64,000 nt of DNA from Halopolyspora algeriensis (GTDB taxonomy: Bacteria > Actinomycetota > Actinomycetes > Mycobacteriales > Pseudonocardiaceae). The notes beneath the pieces were generated by a model that worked only from the letters and a program-made list of their open reading frames with translations, did no database searches and was not told the origin of the DNA. The position numbers and the translations under genes were made by a program. The stretch spans positions 1 through 64,000 of the forward strand of contig NZ_QPJC01000004.1 in NCBI RefSeq assembly GCF_003337235.1. The letters are read 5' to 3'. How positions within the stretch are numbered: the stretch's first letter is position 1; each line of letters begins with the position of its first letter. Below are positions 54,164-63,869 of this stretch, in pieces.

Positions 54164-54976
54164 CTATCCGAGTGCGGCGGGGTTGAGGAGCGCGGTTGTG
54201 GCGATTCCGGCGGCGACGGCGAGGACGACGTAGGCGAACCACTGCTTCACCGTTTTCGAGGGCAGTCGGGTGGCCAGTCGGGCAGCCAGGATCGACACGA
54301 CCAGTGCGGCTGCTGCGAAGACGAGCAGCACGGCGTAGTTGAAGTGGGTGGTGCCGGCGTGGGCGGAGAATCCGGCCACCGAGTTGAGCAGGACGATGAT
54401 CAGCGAGGTCGCCACCGCCTGCTGGGCCTCGAGTCCGAGCAGCAGGCTCAGTGCGGGGACGATGACGAAGCCGCCGCCGACGCCGAACAGTCCGGTCAGG
54501 ACACCGACTCCGGCACCGGTGGCGACGGCCTTGGGCAGGCAGCTGCGCCAGTTGATGCCGCCTTCTCCGGTGCGGCATGCTCCGCCGCCCTCGTCTCGGC
54601 CGCGCAGCATGCGCACCGCGACGACGACCATGAGCGCGGCGAAGGACAGCAGCAGCCAGCGTTGCGGAATCAGGCGGGCCAGCGCCGCCCCCGCGAAGGT
54701 GGCCGGGGCGCCCGCCGCACCGAAGACCAGGGCGACCCGCCACTGCACCTGGGCACGCCGCTGTCGAGGCAGCAGCCCACCCAGCGAGGAGATCGCGACC
54801 ACGGCCAGCGAGGTGGGGATCGCGACCTGGAAGGGCTGACCGACTCCGTAGACGAGGGCGGGAATGGCCAGAATCGACCCGCCGGCTCCCAGCAGCCCCA
54901 TGGCCAGGCCGATGATCGCACCGAAAATGCCCGCCAGAATCACGTGATCACCTGTTTCCATGCCCGCGGACGACAT
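54164..54976 (-). CDS. TauE/SafE-family sulfite/sulfur-compound exporter
   Basis: 270 residues with about 8 membrane helices in two repeats. The repeats show the family patterns IGLAMGLLGAGGSILAIPAL and VLTGLFGVGGGFVIVPAL. TauE members export sulfite or organosulfur anions. ATG 54976 or 54961 is the start. It is the last gene of the island with the rhodanese (21 bp upstream) and the MBL-rhodanese gene, so it probably removes sulfite produced by persulfide oxidation. Confidence 0.92.
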   Translation of the reverse strand: MSSAGMETGDHVILAGIFGAIIGLAMGLLGAGGSILAIPALVYGVGQPFQVAIPTSLAVVAISSLGGLLPRQRRAQVQWRVALVFGAAGAPATFAGAALARLIPQRWLLLSFAALMVVVAVRMLRGRDEGGGACRTGEGGINWRSCLPKAVATGAGVGVLTGLFGVGGGFVIVPALSLLLGLEAQQAVATSLIIVLLNSVAGFSAHAGTTHFNYAVLLVFAAAALVVSILAARLATRLPSKTVKQWFAYVVLAVAAGIATTALLNPAALG

Positions 54977-54997
54977 CGCGGGCGTGTCCCGGGTCCG

Positions 54998-55594
54998 TCA
55001 ACTCGCGGCGGCCTCCGGTCGCCTTCCGGTCAAGGCTTCGAGCATGGTCCCGGCATCGGCCTTGGGGGTGCGGTTGTGCGGGAGCAGGCCCAGCACCCGC
55101 GACATGGCGCAGGTGTTGGTGATCGCGGCGAAGGTCAGACCGCCGCCGACGAACCCGGCGAGCCACTTCAACGGCTCGTAGGCGGTGCTGGCCACCACGC
55201 CGGTCAGCACCAGCAGCCCGGCGGTCAGCCGCACCTGGCGTTCCATGCCCCAGATCCCGGAACCACGGTTCACCGGCGCGTCGTGCTGCTGCCAGCCGGT
55301 CATCCCACCGTCCAGCACGCTGAGGTGGTCCAAACCGGACCGCTCCAGCACGGTGCGGGCCTGCTCGGCGCGTCCACCGGAGGCGCACACCAGCACGATC
55401 GGATCCTCATGGTCGGCGGTCAGCTCGCTGCGGTGCTCGCGCAACAGGTCCAGCGGCACGTTGTACGAGCCGGGAATGTGGGCGGCGGCGAACTCGCCCG
55501 GGCCGCGCACGTCGATCAGCCGGGTTCGGGGGTTGTTCTCCAGCAGGTTGCGCACTTGCGGGGTGTCCATGCTCACCGGTGTCGTGGCGGACAT
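54998..55594 (-). CDS. Rhodanese with DUF2892 membrane tail
   Basis: 198 residues. The rhodanese domain (about 10-110) has RLIDVRGPGEFAAAHIPGS and the active-site loop VCASGGRAEQA with the catalytic Cys. Then the YgaP/DUF2892 pair of membrane helices, RLTAGLLVLTGVVAS and LAGFVGGGLTFAAITNTCAMSRVL, follows, with an extra Cys in TCAM. It would bind sulfane sulfur at the membrane face. AAGGAGACC precedes the ATG. It lies between the MBL-rhodanese gene and the TauE exporter. Confidence 0.92.
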   Translation of the reverse strand: MSATTPVSMDTPQVRNLLENNPRTRLIDVRGPGEFAAAHIPGSYNVPLDLLREHRSELTADHEDPIVLVCASGGRAEQARTVLERSGLDHLSVLDGGMTGWQQHDAPVNRGSGIWGMERQVRLTAGLLVLTGVVASTAYEPLKWLAGFVGGGLTFAAITNTCAMSRVLGLLPHNRTPKADAGTMLEALTGRRPEAAAS

Positions 55595-55659
55595 CGGTCT
55601 CCTTTCCTCGTGGGACGTACAGCGAAATCAGGGTCGGTGCAAACGTTCGGCGACGCGTC

Positions 55660-57087
55660 TCAAGCGGCGTGCGTGAGGGCGAGGCCGGCCTCGCCTGCGT
55701 TGCCGAAGGAATCGTCGACGAGCACCACCTCGCGTCCGGCGTGTTCGAGCAGCGAGGCCGCGGCGGTGGCGCGGTACCCGCTGCCGCAGTGCACCCACAC
55801 CGTGCCCGCCGGCACCTCGTCGGTGCGGTCTTTGAGCTCGTACAGCGGGATGTGCACCGCCCCTTCGACGTGCGCGGCCTGCCACTCGTTGTTCGTGCGC
55901 ACATCCAGCACCACATCCGCTGCGGGGAACCCGTCGCCGCCGTCGTCGCGGACAGCGGCGAGGTCGGCGAAGGTGGCGGTGGTCGTGCTGCGTACCTGTT
56001 CGGCCTCGGCGGCCAGCTCCCGCGGCTGTCCCGTGGCGGCGGCGGAGAACGTGTCGATGCCGATGCGGGCCAGCTCCCGCTGCGCCTCGGCAACCTGCTG
56101 CGGGGTCTCACCGAGCAGCGTGATCGGCGCACCCCAGTCGATCATCCAGCCCAGCCAGGTGGCCATCGGCCCGTCCAACCCCAGGCTGACGGTGCCGGCC
56201 AGGTGCGAGTGGACGTAGGCCTTGCGGGAGCGCAGGTCGACGACCCACTCACCGCCGTCGAGCCGCCGGGACAGCTCCTCCGGCGTGGCCCGCGACGGAG
56301 CGCGCAGATCCAGCGGCTCGGGACCCTCTGTGTTGCGCACCCCCATGTGGGCGTAGTAGGCGGGATAGGCGTCCAGCCCCGACAGGGTCTGCTCCACGAA
56401 GTCGTTTTCGGCCAGCGTCAGCGCCGGATTGACCTCCTTTTGCTCACCGATCGTGGCCGAATCCCCGGAAGCCTGACTGGCCGAGCAGAAGCTGCCGAAC
56501 CCGTGCGTGGGCCAGATCTGCGCCCCGTCCGGCAAGGTCTGCACGAGCCTGCGCGCCGAGGCGTGCTGGTGCCGGGCCAGCTCGTGACTGTGCTGCTGCC
56601 CGGCCAGGTCGGTACGCCCGGTCGTGCCGAACAGCAACGACCCGCCGGTGAACACTCCCACCGGGCCCTGCTCACCCTCCAGCACGTAGGACAGGTGGTG
56701 ATACGTGTGCCCCGGGGTGGCCACCGCCCGCACCCGCATCCGCTCCGAGAGCTCCACGACATCACCGTCGGCCAGCGGCGTGTGCTCGAACGGCACCTCG
56801 TCTGCTGCCGCCACGCCGTAGTCGGCGCCGGTCAGCCGGGCCAGCTCCAGCCCGCCGGAGACGTAGTCGTTGTGCACGTGCGTCTCCAGCACCAGGGCGA
56901 TCCGCACCCCCGAACGCCCGGCCGCGGCGATGAAGCGGTCCACATCGCGCTGCGGATCCACCACCACGGCAACCGCACCATCGGTGGCCAGATAACTCCG
57001 GTCACCCAGCGACGAGGTGGCGATCACCTCCACCGCCAAGTCACCGGCAAGCTGCTCATCGAGTTCCCGTACCGCGGTCGTACTCAT
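55660..57087 (-). CDS. Persulfide-dioxygenase-like MBL protein with two rhodanese domains
   Basis: 475 residues. The N-terminal metallo-beta-lactamase domain has ETHVHNDYVSGGLEL (H70, H72, D74; the usual next His is Tyr, as in many members of this branch), then PGHTYHHLSY and WPTHGFGSFC. The first rhodanese domain (about 275-365) has no catalytic Cys. The second (about 385-475) has VWVHCGSGYRATAA with one. It should oxidise glutathione- or mycothiol-type persulfides to sulfite and pass sulfur on. AAGGAGG precedes ATG 57087. A CstR-like box lies about 140 bp upstream. Confidence 0.92.
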   Translation of the reverse strand: MSTTAVRELDEQLAGDLAVEVIATSSLGDRSYLATDGAVAVVVDPQRDVDRFIAAAGRSGVRIALVLETHVHNDYVSGGLELARLTGADYGVAAADEVPFEHTPLADGDVVELSERMRVRAVATPGHTYHHLSYVLEGEQGPVGVFTGGSLLFGTTGRTDLAGQQHSHELARHQHASARRLVQTLPDGAQIWPTHGFGSFCSASQASGDSATIGEQKEVNPALTLAENDFVEQTLSGLDAYPAYYAHMGVRNTEGPEPLDLRAPSRATPEELSRRLDGGEWVVDLRSRKAYVHSHLAGTVSLGLDGPMATWLGWMIDWGAPITLLGETPQQVAEAQRELARIGIDTFSAAATGQPRELAAEAEQVRSTTTATFADLAAVRDDGGDGFPAADVVLDVRTNNEWQAAHVEGAVHIPLYELKDRTDEVPAGTVWVHCGSGYRATAAASLLEHAGREVVLVDDSFGNAGEAGLALTHAA

Positions 57088-57226
57088 CGTTGCGTCCCTC
57101 CTTCGATTGTTCGACCGATGCTTCCTCCACCGGCGCGCCACCGGGCACCGGCACCGCACGCACGCCTACGGGCAGCTGAGTCCTGCACCGTCACTCCGCG
57201 CGTCTGTTTCACCGCATTGTTCTCAC

Positions 57227-57242
57227 ATACCCCGGGGCGTAT
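57227..57242. promoter_or_regulatory. CstR-like operator upstream of the MBL-rhodanese gene
   Basis: ATACCCCGGGGCGTAT, a 16-bp near-dyad very similar to the box at 57608 and to the CsoR box at 49463. It sits in the 219-bp gap between cstR and the MBL gene. Confidence 0.7.
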
Positions 57243-57306
57243 ACGTGTGATACACGAGCAGACATGTTCGAAAAACACGCCGCCCCGCGACCGGGCGGCA
57301 CCTCGG

Positions 57307-58138
<832 letters not shown>

Positions 58139-58349
58139 GGCCTCTCCTCGCGGAACGATTCCGAGCTCGACGCGCCGCACAGTCGTACCAACTCCGCGCC
58201 CCACTGCTTCCGGTTACCCGACCTTCGAGTGGGCCATGCGAGGGTCCGAGCGCACCTTCCGAACCACCCGATGTGGCGGTATCACCGGCCGGCGGAGCGA
58301 TCGGTTCCTGCCGCTCTCCTCACCCTCGTTCCCGCTCACCCGCAACGGC

Positions 58350-58363
58350 TAGACTCGTCGCCG
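58350..58363 (+). promoter_or_regulatory. Candidate leaderless promoter of blaI
   Basis: A -10 TAGACT lies at 58350-58355, so transcription should start close to the GTG at 58363. No ribosome site precedes that codon. Leaderless mRNAs are common in actinomycetes. Confidence 0.5.
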
Positions 58364-58740
58364 TGCTCGGGCTGGGTGAGCTGGAACTGAAGGTCATGGA
58401 CGTCCTGTGGGCGGCGAGGGAACCGCTGCGCGTCCGGGACGTGCTGGAACACCTCTCCGACGAGCGCAAGCTCGCCTACACCACGGTGATGACCGTGCTC
58501 GATCACCTGCACACCAAGGGATGGGTGCGCCGCACCATGTCCGGCCGCGCCTATCACTACACACCGGCCCGCAGTCGCGAGGAAGCCGGCGCCGGGCTGC
58601 TGCGCGAGGTACTCGATTCCTCCGGGGACGCGGAGTCCGTGCTGCTGCACTTCGCCCGGTCGGTCTCCGAGCGGGAATCGGAGCTGCTGCGCCGCGCACT
58701 GAATCAGTCCCCCGAACAGCCCGATGGTGGACCATCATGA
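58363..58740 (+). CDS. blaI: BlaI/MecI/CopY-family repressor
   Basis: 125 residues. The winged helix reads LGLGELELKVMDVLW, then VLEHLSDERKLAYTTVMTVLDHLHTKGWVRR. A C-terminal dimer region with LLHFARSVSERESELLRRAL follows. BlaI proteins repress beta-lactamase or other envelope-stress genes and are cut or inactivated after signalling by an M56 metalloprotease, which follows here with a 4-bp overlap. The GTG start appears leaderless (see promoter). Possible targets are the dyads at 59708 and 63870. Confidence 0.92.
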   Translation: MLGLGELELKVMDVLWAAREPLRVRDVLEHLSDERKLAYTTVMTVLDHLHTKGWVRRTMSGRAYHYTPARSREEAGAGLLREVLDSSGDAESVLLHFARSVSERESELLRRALNQSPEQPDGGPS

Positions 58741-59687
58741 CCGTCGCGCTGGGCTTGCTGGCCGCTGCGGTGCTCATCGGCGTCTTCGGCCCGATGTATC
58801 TGCACCGCAGCGTCTCGCCACGCATCCACCCCGGTTCGGCGCTGACCGGATGGATCGCCTCGGTGCTGGCCGTGCTCGCCACCGCCGCGGTCGGAGCGAC
58901 GCTGTTGAGCATGCCGTATGCTTCCTCGACCGATGGCCTCATCGGCATGGCCACCGCCTGCATCAACACGGGACAGCACTTCTGGGAAACGATCCTGCGC
59001 GTCTCCGGGATCACGATGGTGCTGGGCGTCGCGTTGCGTACCGCGTTCGTCGCCGTTCGGCTGCGCAGCCAGGACTCCGCCCGCAGGTACCGACACCTCG
59101 CGGCGCTGAAATTTCTCGGCGAATCCGACCCCGGGAAGCGGGACTCGCTGTTCTGGCTGCACGAGGACACGCCCGTGGCCTACAGCGTCGGCGGGCGCCA
59201 GGGCGCGATCGTCGCCACCACCGGCATCACCCGGCTGTCCACCGAGACCCAGGCGGCCATCCTCGCGCACGAACGAGCGCACCTGCGCGGGCGCCATCAC
59301 GGACTCGTACTGCTCGTGGAGGTACTCGCTCGGGCTCTGCCGTTCGTGCCGCTGTTCCGCGCCGCGCCCCCGGTGGTGCGGGTGCTGGCGGAACTCTCCG
59401 CCGACGCGGCGGCGGCTCGCTCCTGCGGTCCGGACAGCGTGCGGGCCGCGCTGCGTGCGGTCGGCGGCGTCTCCGTTCCCGCGGCGGCTCTGGCCATGTC
59501 CCGGCAGGCGGTCGAGTTGCGGCTGCGCTGGCTGGATCCGACAAGAGAAGCGCCCCGCAACGGGATGCGGCACCGCGCCGGTTACGCGACAGCGGTGCTG
59601 ACGTCACTCTCACCGGCCGTCCTCGGAATCGGTCTCATCACGGGCTTCGTGCTGCTGCTGTGCCTGAGCATCGGTTCCCCCATGTGA
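58737..59687 (+). CDS. M56-family membrane metalloprotease (BlaR1-like, sensor-less)
   Basis: 316 residues. Three or four membrane helices surround a cytosolic zinc-protease domain with HERAH in AAILAHERAHLRGRHHG. STETQ precedes it, and ELSADAAAARSCG probably carries the third ligand. There is no C-terminal penicillin-binding domain, so this is the short M56 form paired with BlaI in actinomycetes. It probably inactivates BlaI when an envelope signal is sensed. The ATG overlaps the blaI stop. The dsbA operon begins 59 bp downstream. Confidence 0.92.
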   Translation: MTVALGLLAAAVLIGVFGPMYLHRSVSPRIHPGSALTGWIASVLAVLATAAVGATLLSMPYASSTDGLIGMATACINTGQHFWETILRVSGITMVLGVALRTAFVAVRLRSQDSARRYRHLAALKFLGESDPGKRDSLFWLHEDTPVAYSVGGRQGAIVATTGITRLSTETQAAILAHERAHLRGRHHGLVLLVEVLARALPFVPLFRAAPPVVRVLAELSADAAAARSCGPDSVRAALRAVGGVSVPAAALAMSRQAVELRLRWLDPTREAPRNGMRHRAGYATAVLTSLSPAVLGIGLITGFVLLLCLSIGSPM

Positions 59688-59724
59688 CCACTACGCCACG
59701 TCGTATATACGATGCTCCGTAGTA
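59684..59724 (+). promoter_or_regulatory. dsbA-ccdA promoter with BlaI-like operator
   Basis: A -35-like GTGACC (59684-59689) lies 18 bp from the -10 TACGAT (59708-59713). A 17-bp element TACGAT-n5-GTAGTA (59708-59724) overlaps the -10 and expected start; it matches the element at 63870 in 12 of 17 bases. A second symmetry is TCGTATATACGA (59701-59712), inside arms ACTACG (59690-59695) and CGTAGT (59718-59723) with the same centre. Confidence 0.6.
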
Positions 59725-59746
59725 GAAACGGCGAAACGGAGCCAAC

Positions 59747-60466
59747 ATGGGCACGACAGGCGGGAAGAAACGACTGCGGAACCTCAATGCCCTGGTGGCG
59801 GTGTTGGTTGCCGTCATCGCGGTACTGCTCGGGTCGATGCTGATCAATCGCGGAGGCGAGTCGAGCACCGAGGCCGCCGAGTCGAGCGCCGAGCAGCCAC
59901 GGAACAGCCCGCTGGACTCGCCGGCCCGCCGTGAACCGGACGACCCGATGGCCATGGGTCGGACGGACGCCCCCGTGGTGCTTGTGGCCTACGAGGACTT
60001 CCGCTGTCCGTTCTGCGCGAAATACGCCACCGAGGTCGCCCCGGAGCTGAAGAAGCGCTACGTCGAAACCGGGGTGTTGCGGATCGAGTGGCGCGACTTC
60101 CCCGTCTTCGGCCCCCAGTCGGACCGGGCCGCCAAAGCGGGCCGGGCCGCGGCACGCCAGGGCGCCTTCTGGCGGTTCCACGACGTGGTCTACTCGCACG
60201 CTCCTCGGCGGGGAAAACCCGAGCTGCCCCCGGCGAAGCTGATCGACTACGCCGAGCAGGCCGGAATCTCCGACATCGAGCGGTTCAAGGCCGATATGCA
60301 GGATCCCGCCGTGGATCGAGCCATCCGACGGGACGTCGCAGAAGGAACCCGCATCGGGGTGTCGGCCACACCGACGTTCCTCGTCAACGGTGAGCCGATC
60401 ATGGGGGCGCAACCGCTCAGCACTTTCGTCTCGACGATCGAGCAGGCCCGCCAGGAAGCGCGATGA
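59747..60466 (+). CDS. DsbA-like membrane-anchored thiol-disulfide oxidoreductase
   Basis: 239 residues. An N-terminal membrane helix (about 14-33) is followed by an Ser/Glu-rich linker and a thioredoxin-like domain with CPFC (C87-C90), helical insert and the cis-proline loop SATPTFLVNGEPI. It introduces or reshuffles disulfides outside the membrane. CGGAG lies before the ATG. The stop overlaps the ccdA start by 4 bp. The promoter dyads suggest repression by BlaI. Confidence 0.92.
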   Translation: MGTTGGKKRLRNLNALVAVLVAVIAVLLGSMLINRGGESSTEAAESSAEQPRNSPLDSPARREPDDPMAMGRTDAPVVLVAYEDFRCPFCAKYATEVAPELKKRYVETGVLRIEWRDFPVFGPQSDRAAKAGRAAARQGAFWRFHDVVYSHAPRRGKPELPPAKLIDYAEQAGISDIERFKADMQDPAVDRAIRRDVAEGTRIGVSATPTFLVNGEPIMGAQPLSTFVSTIEQARQEAR

Positions 60467-61329
60467 CCGGAATCGGCATCCTCGGCGCACTCCTGGGCGG
60501 GATGCTGACCTTGATCAGCCCCTGCTCGGCGCTGCTGCTGCCCTCGTTCTTCGCCTACGCCTTCGACAACCTCGGCAAGCTCGTGATGCGGACCCTGCTG
60601 TTCTACGCCGGGCTGTGCCTGACTCTGGTACCGCTCGGCGCGGCAGCGGGACTGTTCGGGGCCCTGCTCGCGCAGCGCCGTGGCACGGTCACCCTCGTCA
60701 GCGGAGTCGTCCTGATGGGCCTGGGAACGCTGCAGATCACGGGCAGAGGATTCGGGGTGACCGCCGCCCGGCGCAGGGTCGGGCGCATCCCGATCTCCTC
60801 CGGGGTCTCGGTGTTCGCGCTCGGCTCCGTCTACGGGCTGGCGGGTTTCTGCGCAGGCCCGCTGCTGGGCAGCGTGCTCACGGTCTCGGCAGCGGGCGGC
60901 AACCCGTTGTACGGGGCGATGTTGCTGGCGGTGTTCGCTCTCGGAATGGCAGCTCCCCTGTTCCTGCTCGCGGCCCTGTGGGAGCGCTTCGACCTGGGGC
61001 GCAGGCGTTGGCTGCGCGGACGGGAACTGGCACTCGGCCGGCTCCGGGTCCACACGACCAACCTCGCTTCGGGACTGCTGTTCATCGCCATCGGCGCATT
61101 GTTCGTGATCACCGACGGAACTGCGGGCCTCGGCAGCCCGATCGGCGTGGACGCCCAGTACACCTTCGGGGTGTGGCTGCGACGGACCTCGGGACATGTC
61201 TCGAATCTCACCCTGCTGTTCGCCGGAGCGCTGCTGGCGCTGATCGTCGTGCTGCGGTGGCGGCATCGTCTCCGTCGTGAGCACACGCCCTCAGCGGGGT
61301 CGCGTGTCGACCACCACCGAGTCCGATAG
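60463..61329 (+). CDS. CcdA-like cytochrome c biogenesis / thiol-reductant transporter
   Basis: 288 residues with about 6-7 membrane helices. The two redox cysteines are C21 in LISPCSALLLPSFFAY and C130 in GLAGFCAGPLLGSVL, in the paired positions of CcdA. It carries electrons from cytosolic thioredoxin across the membrane to extracytoplasmic thiol proteins. Being fused in an operon with DsbA-like protein, it may keep that protein reduced. The C-terminal loop is longer than usual and ends in a basic tail. Confidence 0.92.
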   Translation: MTGIGILGALLGGMLTLISPCSALLLPSFFAYAFDNLGKLVMRTLLFYAGLCLTLVPLGAAAGLFGALLAQRRGTVTLVSGVVLMGLGTLQITGRGFGVTAARRRVGRIPISSGVSVFALGSVYGLAGFCAGPLLGSVLTVSAAGGNPLYGAMLLAVFALGMAAPLFLLAALWERFDLGRRRWLRGRELALGRLRVHTTNLASGLLFIAIGALFVITDGTAGLGSPIGVDAQYTFGVWLRRTSGHVSNLTLLFAGALLALIVVLRWRHRLRREHTPSAGSRVDHHRVR

Positions 61330-61510
61330 TTGACCCTGTGGTGATCACCTTGTTATCCACTCGTTTGGATGAACACCGGGCGATCTTCCCCGGACCGGCC
61401 GGTAACAGCCGCCGGACACCGGCCGAGCTCCCCGCTCGAAACGGCCGATGTCCGGCTCCCGAGCGCCCCGCCTGCTGAACGCCTCGGAAAAACGCACGAA
61501 GGAGCCCCGA

Positions 61511-62548
61511 ATGCCCCCGTCCCGACCGAAACGTGCGCGCGCTGCGGCTGCCATGACCCTCGTCGCCGCACTCGGTGTCGGTGCCCCCGAAGCGGCCGCA
61601 GCCCCCGAACCCCCCGATACCGCCTCCGAAGCGGCCCAACGGCTCCGCGACCTCGCCCGCAAGGCCGAGGTCCTCACCGAGGACTACAAGAAGGCCCAGG
61701 ACGATCATCAGGCCCGCCAGGAGGAGCTCGCGCGCGCCGAAGCCGCCGTTGCGCGAGCCGAGCGGGAAGCCGCTCGGGCCCGGACCGAGGAACGCAAGTT
61801 CCGCGGCAAGGCCGACCAGTTGACCGAGGCCTCCTACCAGGGAGCCCGATTGAACAAGCTCTCGGCGCTGGTGGTCAGCGAGTCCCCGAACGAGTACCTC
61901 GACCGGGCAGCGGTCCTGGACAACCTCGCCGCCGAGCACAACAAGGTCATCCGGACAGTGGCCAGAGCCGCCCGCGAGGCCGCGGCAGCCGAACGGCGGG
62001 CCCGGGCCGCGCGCGACGCCGCCGCCGAAGCCGAGGCCGAGGCCGCCCGCCTCGAAGAGGAGATCGCTCGCCGCAAAGAGGCCATGGACGAGCAGATCGC
62101 CGAGGTCGAACAGCAGTACAACAGGCTCAGCGGACAAGAACGGGCCGCGCTGGCAGGCAGCGGATCCACCGACGTGGGATCCATCGCCGGATCCGGTGCG
62201 GCAGTCGCCGCCGTCAACGCCGCGCTGAGCAAGCAGGGATCCCCGTACGTCTGGGGCGCCAAAGGACCGAACCGGTTCGACTGTTCCGGACTGGTCCAGT
62301 GGTCCTACGAGCAGGCCGGCGTCTCCCTGCCCGCTTCGACCAGGACCCAGATCAACGCGGGAAGGGCCGTCTCCGTTAGCGCGGTCAAACCCGGCGATGT
62401 GGTCTTCTACTACGATTCGGCCAGTCACAACGGGATCTACATCGGCAACGGCAAGGTCGTGCACGCACCCACCACGGGACAGAACGTCAAGGTCGAGGGC
62501 TACAAGGTGATCGGCGACATCCACTCCGTGCGGCGCATGGCCGGCTGA
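61511..62548 (+). CDS. Secreted NlpC/P60 peptidoglycan endopeptidase (Rip-like)
   Basis: 345 residues. Signal peptide 1-31 (RAAAAMTLVAALGVG..AAA). A long coiled coil (about 37-215), rich in Ala/Glu/Arg, follows. The C-terminal NlpC/P60 domain (about 232-345) has catalytic C258 in RFDCSGLVQWSYEQAG, H306 in SHNGIYIG and H318 in VVHAP. It cuts D-glutamyl-meso-DAP bonds in peptidoglycan and helps daughter-cell separation. AAGGAG precedes ATG 61511. No c-di-AMP riboswitch is visible upstream, although a GGTGATCACC palindrome is at 61340. Confidence 0.94.
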   Translation: MPPSRPKRARAAAAMTLVAALGVGAPEAAAAPEPPDTASEAAQRLRDLARKAEVLTEDYKKAQDDHQARQEELARAEAAVARAEREAARARTEERKFRGKADQLTEASYQGARLNKLSALVVSESPNEYLDRAAVLDNLAAEHNKVIRTVARAAREAAAAERRARAARDAAAEAEAEAARLEEEIARRKEAMDEQIAEVEQQYNRLSGQERAALAGSGSTDVGSIAGSGAAVAAVNAALSKQGSPYVWGAKGPNRFDCSGLVQWSYEQAGVSLPASTRTQINAGRAVSVSAVKPGDVVFYYDSASHNGIYIGNGKVVHAPTTGQNVKVEGYKVIGDIHSVRRMAG

Positions 62549-62703
62549 GCGTCCGGGAAGACCTCGGGCCGGAGCACTCGTTCGCGTCCGGCGAGTGAAC
62601 GTGGCGGGCGAGCGGCCCCTCCGGCTCGTTGTGCCCGTCACGATCCGGTCATCACAACCGGCCTCCGAAGCCGGAGGAGACGCCTTTCGAGAAGGGGACA
62701 TCC

Positions 62704-63318
62704 ATGGACGCCCACGACTGGGACGAACGCTACCGTGAGACCGCTCTGCTGTGGACCGCCGGCCCCAACCGGTGGGTCGAGCAGCACACCGCGGAGCTGC
62801 CTCCCGGCCGCGCGCTCGACCTCGCCGCCGGCGAGGGGCGCAACGCACTCTGGTTGGCCGAGCGCGGGTGGCAGGTCACCGCCGTGGACTTCTCGGCAGT
62901 GGGGATGGACAAGGCGCGGGAACTCGCCGAAAGCCGCGGCGGCGAGGCCGCGGGCCGGGTGCGGTGGGTGGTCGAAGACGTGCTGTCCCACACCCCCGGG
63001 GGACAGTACGACCTGGTCCTGGTCGTCTACCTGCACCTGCCCGCCGAGCAGCGGCGCACCGCACTGCAGCGCGCTGCCTCGGCCCTGGCACCCGGCGGCA
63101 CGCTGCTGGTGGTGGGCCACCACAGCGACAACCTCACCCACGGCGTCGGCGGGCCGCCGGATCCCGCGGTGCTCTACGACGAACACGACGTGCTGGCCGA
63201 CCTGAGCTCGTGGACGGAACTCACCACCGAAACCGCGGAAAAACGCGAACGAGCCGTGGCGGATCAGCCCCGCCCGGCGCTGGACGTCGTCGTCGAATTT
63301 CGGCGCGCCGCTTCCTGA
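62704..63318 (+). CDS. Class I SAM-dependent methyltransferase
   Basis: 204 residues. It begins MDAHDWDERYRETALLWTAG. SAM motif I is ALDLAAGEGRNALWLAERGW, followed by VTAVDFSAVGMDKA and VLVVYLHLPAEQRR. The family resembles TehB-like and thiol/tellurite methyltransferases and Streptomyces class I enzymes; the substrate is unknown. GAAGGGG precedes the ATG. Its 3' end overlaps the convergent CPTC gene by 55 bp. Confidence 0.9.
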   Translation: MDAHDWDERYRETALLWTAGPNRWVEQHTAELPPGRALDLAAGEGRNALWLAERGWQVTAVDFSAVGMDKARELAESRGGEAAGRVRWVVEDVLSHTPGGQYDLVLVVYLHLPAEQRRTALQRAASALAPGGTLLVVGHHSDNLTHGVGGPPDPAVLYDEHDVLADLSSWTELTTETAEKRERAVADQPRPALDVVVEFRRAAS

Positions 63319-63815
63319 CCTCCCTGCCCCGCATCGGCACGCGGCGGGAAGCCGAGACGTGCACGCAGGGATGTTCCGGGAACCGGACAGCTTTCGACGT
63401 TGCGCAACCGGCTACGCAGCGCGAGAGCGAGCAGCACCAGGGAGAGCACCGCGAGCACCGGCTGCAACGGCTGGAACCAGGCCACGGCTCCGTGCACGCC
63501 CAGCGCCGTCACCACGAGCACATTGCAGGTCGGGCAGGCGACGGCGAACCAGGCCAGCGCTCCTCCCACCAGACTGCGCCGCTGATGCCGCTGCCCGGCA
63601 GCGGCTTCCTGCCCACGCGGGGCCACGTAGGTGGCGACGAGCAACCCGAGCAGAACCGCCGAGGAGATCCACGCGGGATAGGCCCACCACGGTGCGGGAA
63701 CCATCCGCACGAAGACCGGATTGTCGATGATCGCGGTGGCGAAGCCCATCACCAGGACGATGAGCACGGCCGAACCGGCCGCGGCGCACCACTGCCGTGC
63801 TGTCCATCGACGCAT
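63264..63815 (-). CDS. CPTC-motif four-helix membrane protein, unknown
   Basis: 183 residues with about four membrane helices: AAAGSAVLIVLVMGFATAII, PAWISSAVLLGLLVATYVA, GGALAWFAVACPTCNVLVV and FQPLQPVLAVLSLVLLALALR. The membrane-embedded C94-P-T-C97 is a redox- or metal-type CxxC. A cytoplasmic tail with one Cys follows. The family occurs in actinomycetes, but I know no function. AAGGGGAGA precedes ATG 63815. The BlaI-like dyad (63870) is 54 bp upstream. It is convergent with, and overlaps, the methyltransferase gene. Confidence 0.82.
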   Translation of the reverse strand: MRRWTARQWCAAAGSAVLIVLVMGFATAIIDNPVFVRMVPAPWWAYPAWISSAVLLGLLVATYVAPRGQEAAAGQRHQRRSLVGGALAWFAVACPTCNVLVVTALGVHGAVAWFQPLQPVLAVLSLVLLALALRSRLRNVESCPVPGTSLRARLGFPPRADAGQGGQEAARRNSTTTSSAGRG

Positions 63816-63869
63816 GGCCGGTCTCCCCTTTCGCGTGCGACGGCTCCCACCGTCAGCGGGACGTCAATC

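Noticed and set aside
61330-61510. c-di-AMP (ydaO) riboswitch before the NlpC/P60 gene
   Set aside because: The expected conserved segments are not visible in the 180-nt leader.
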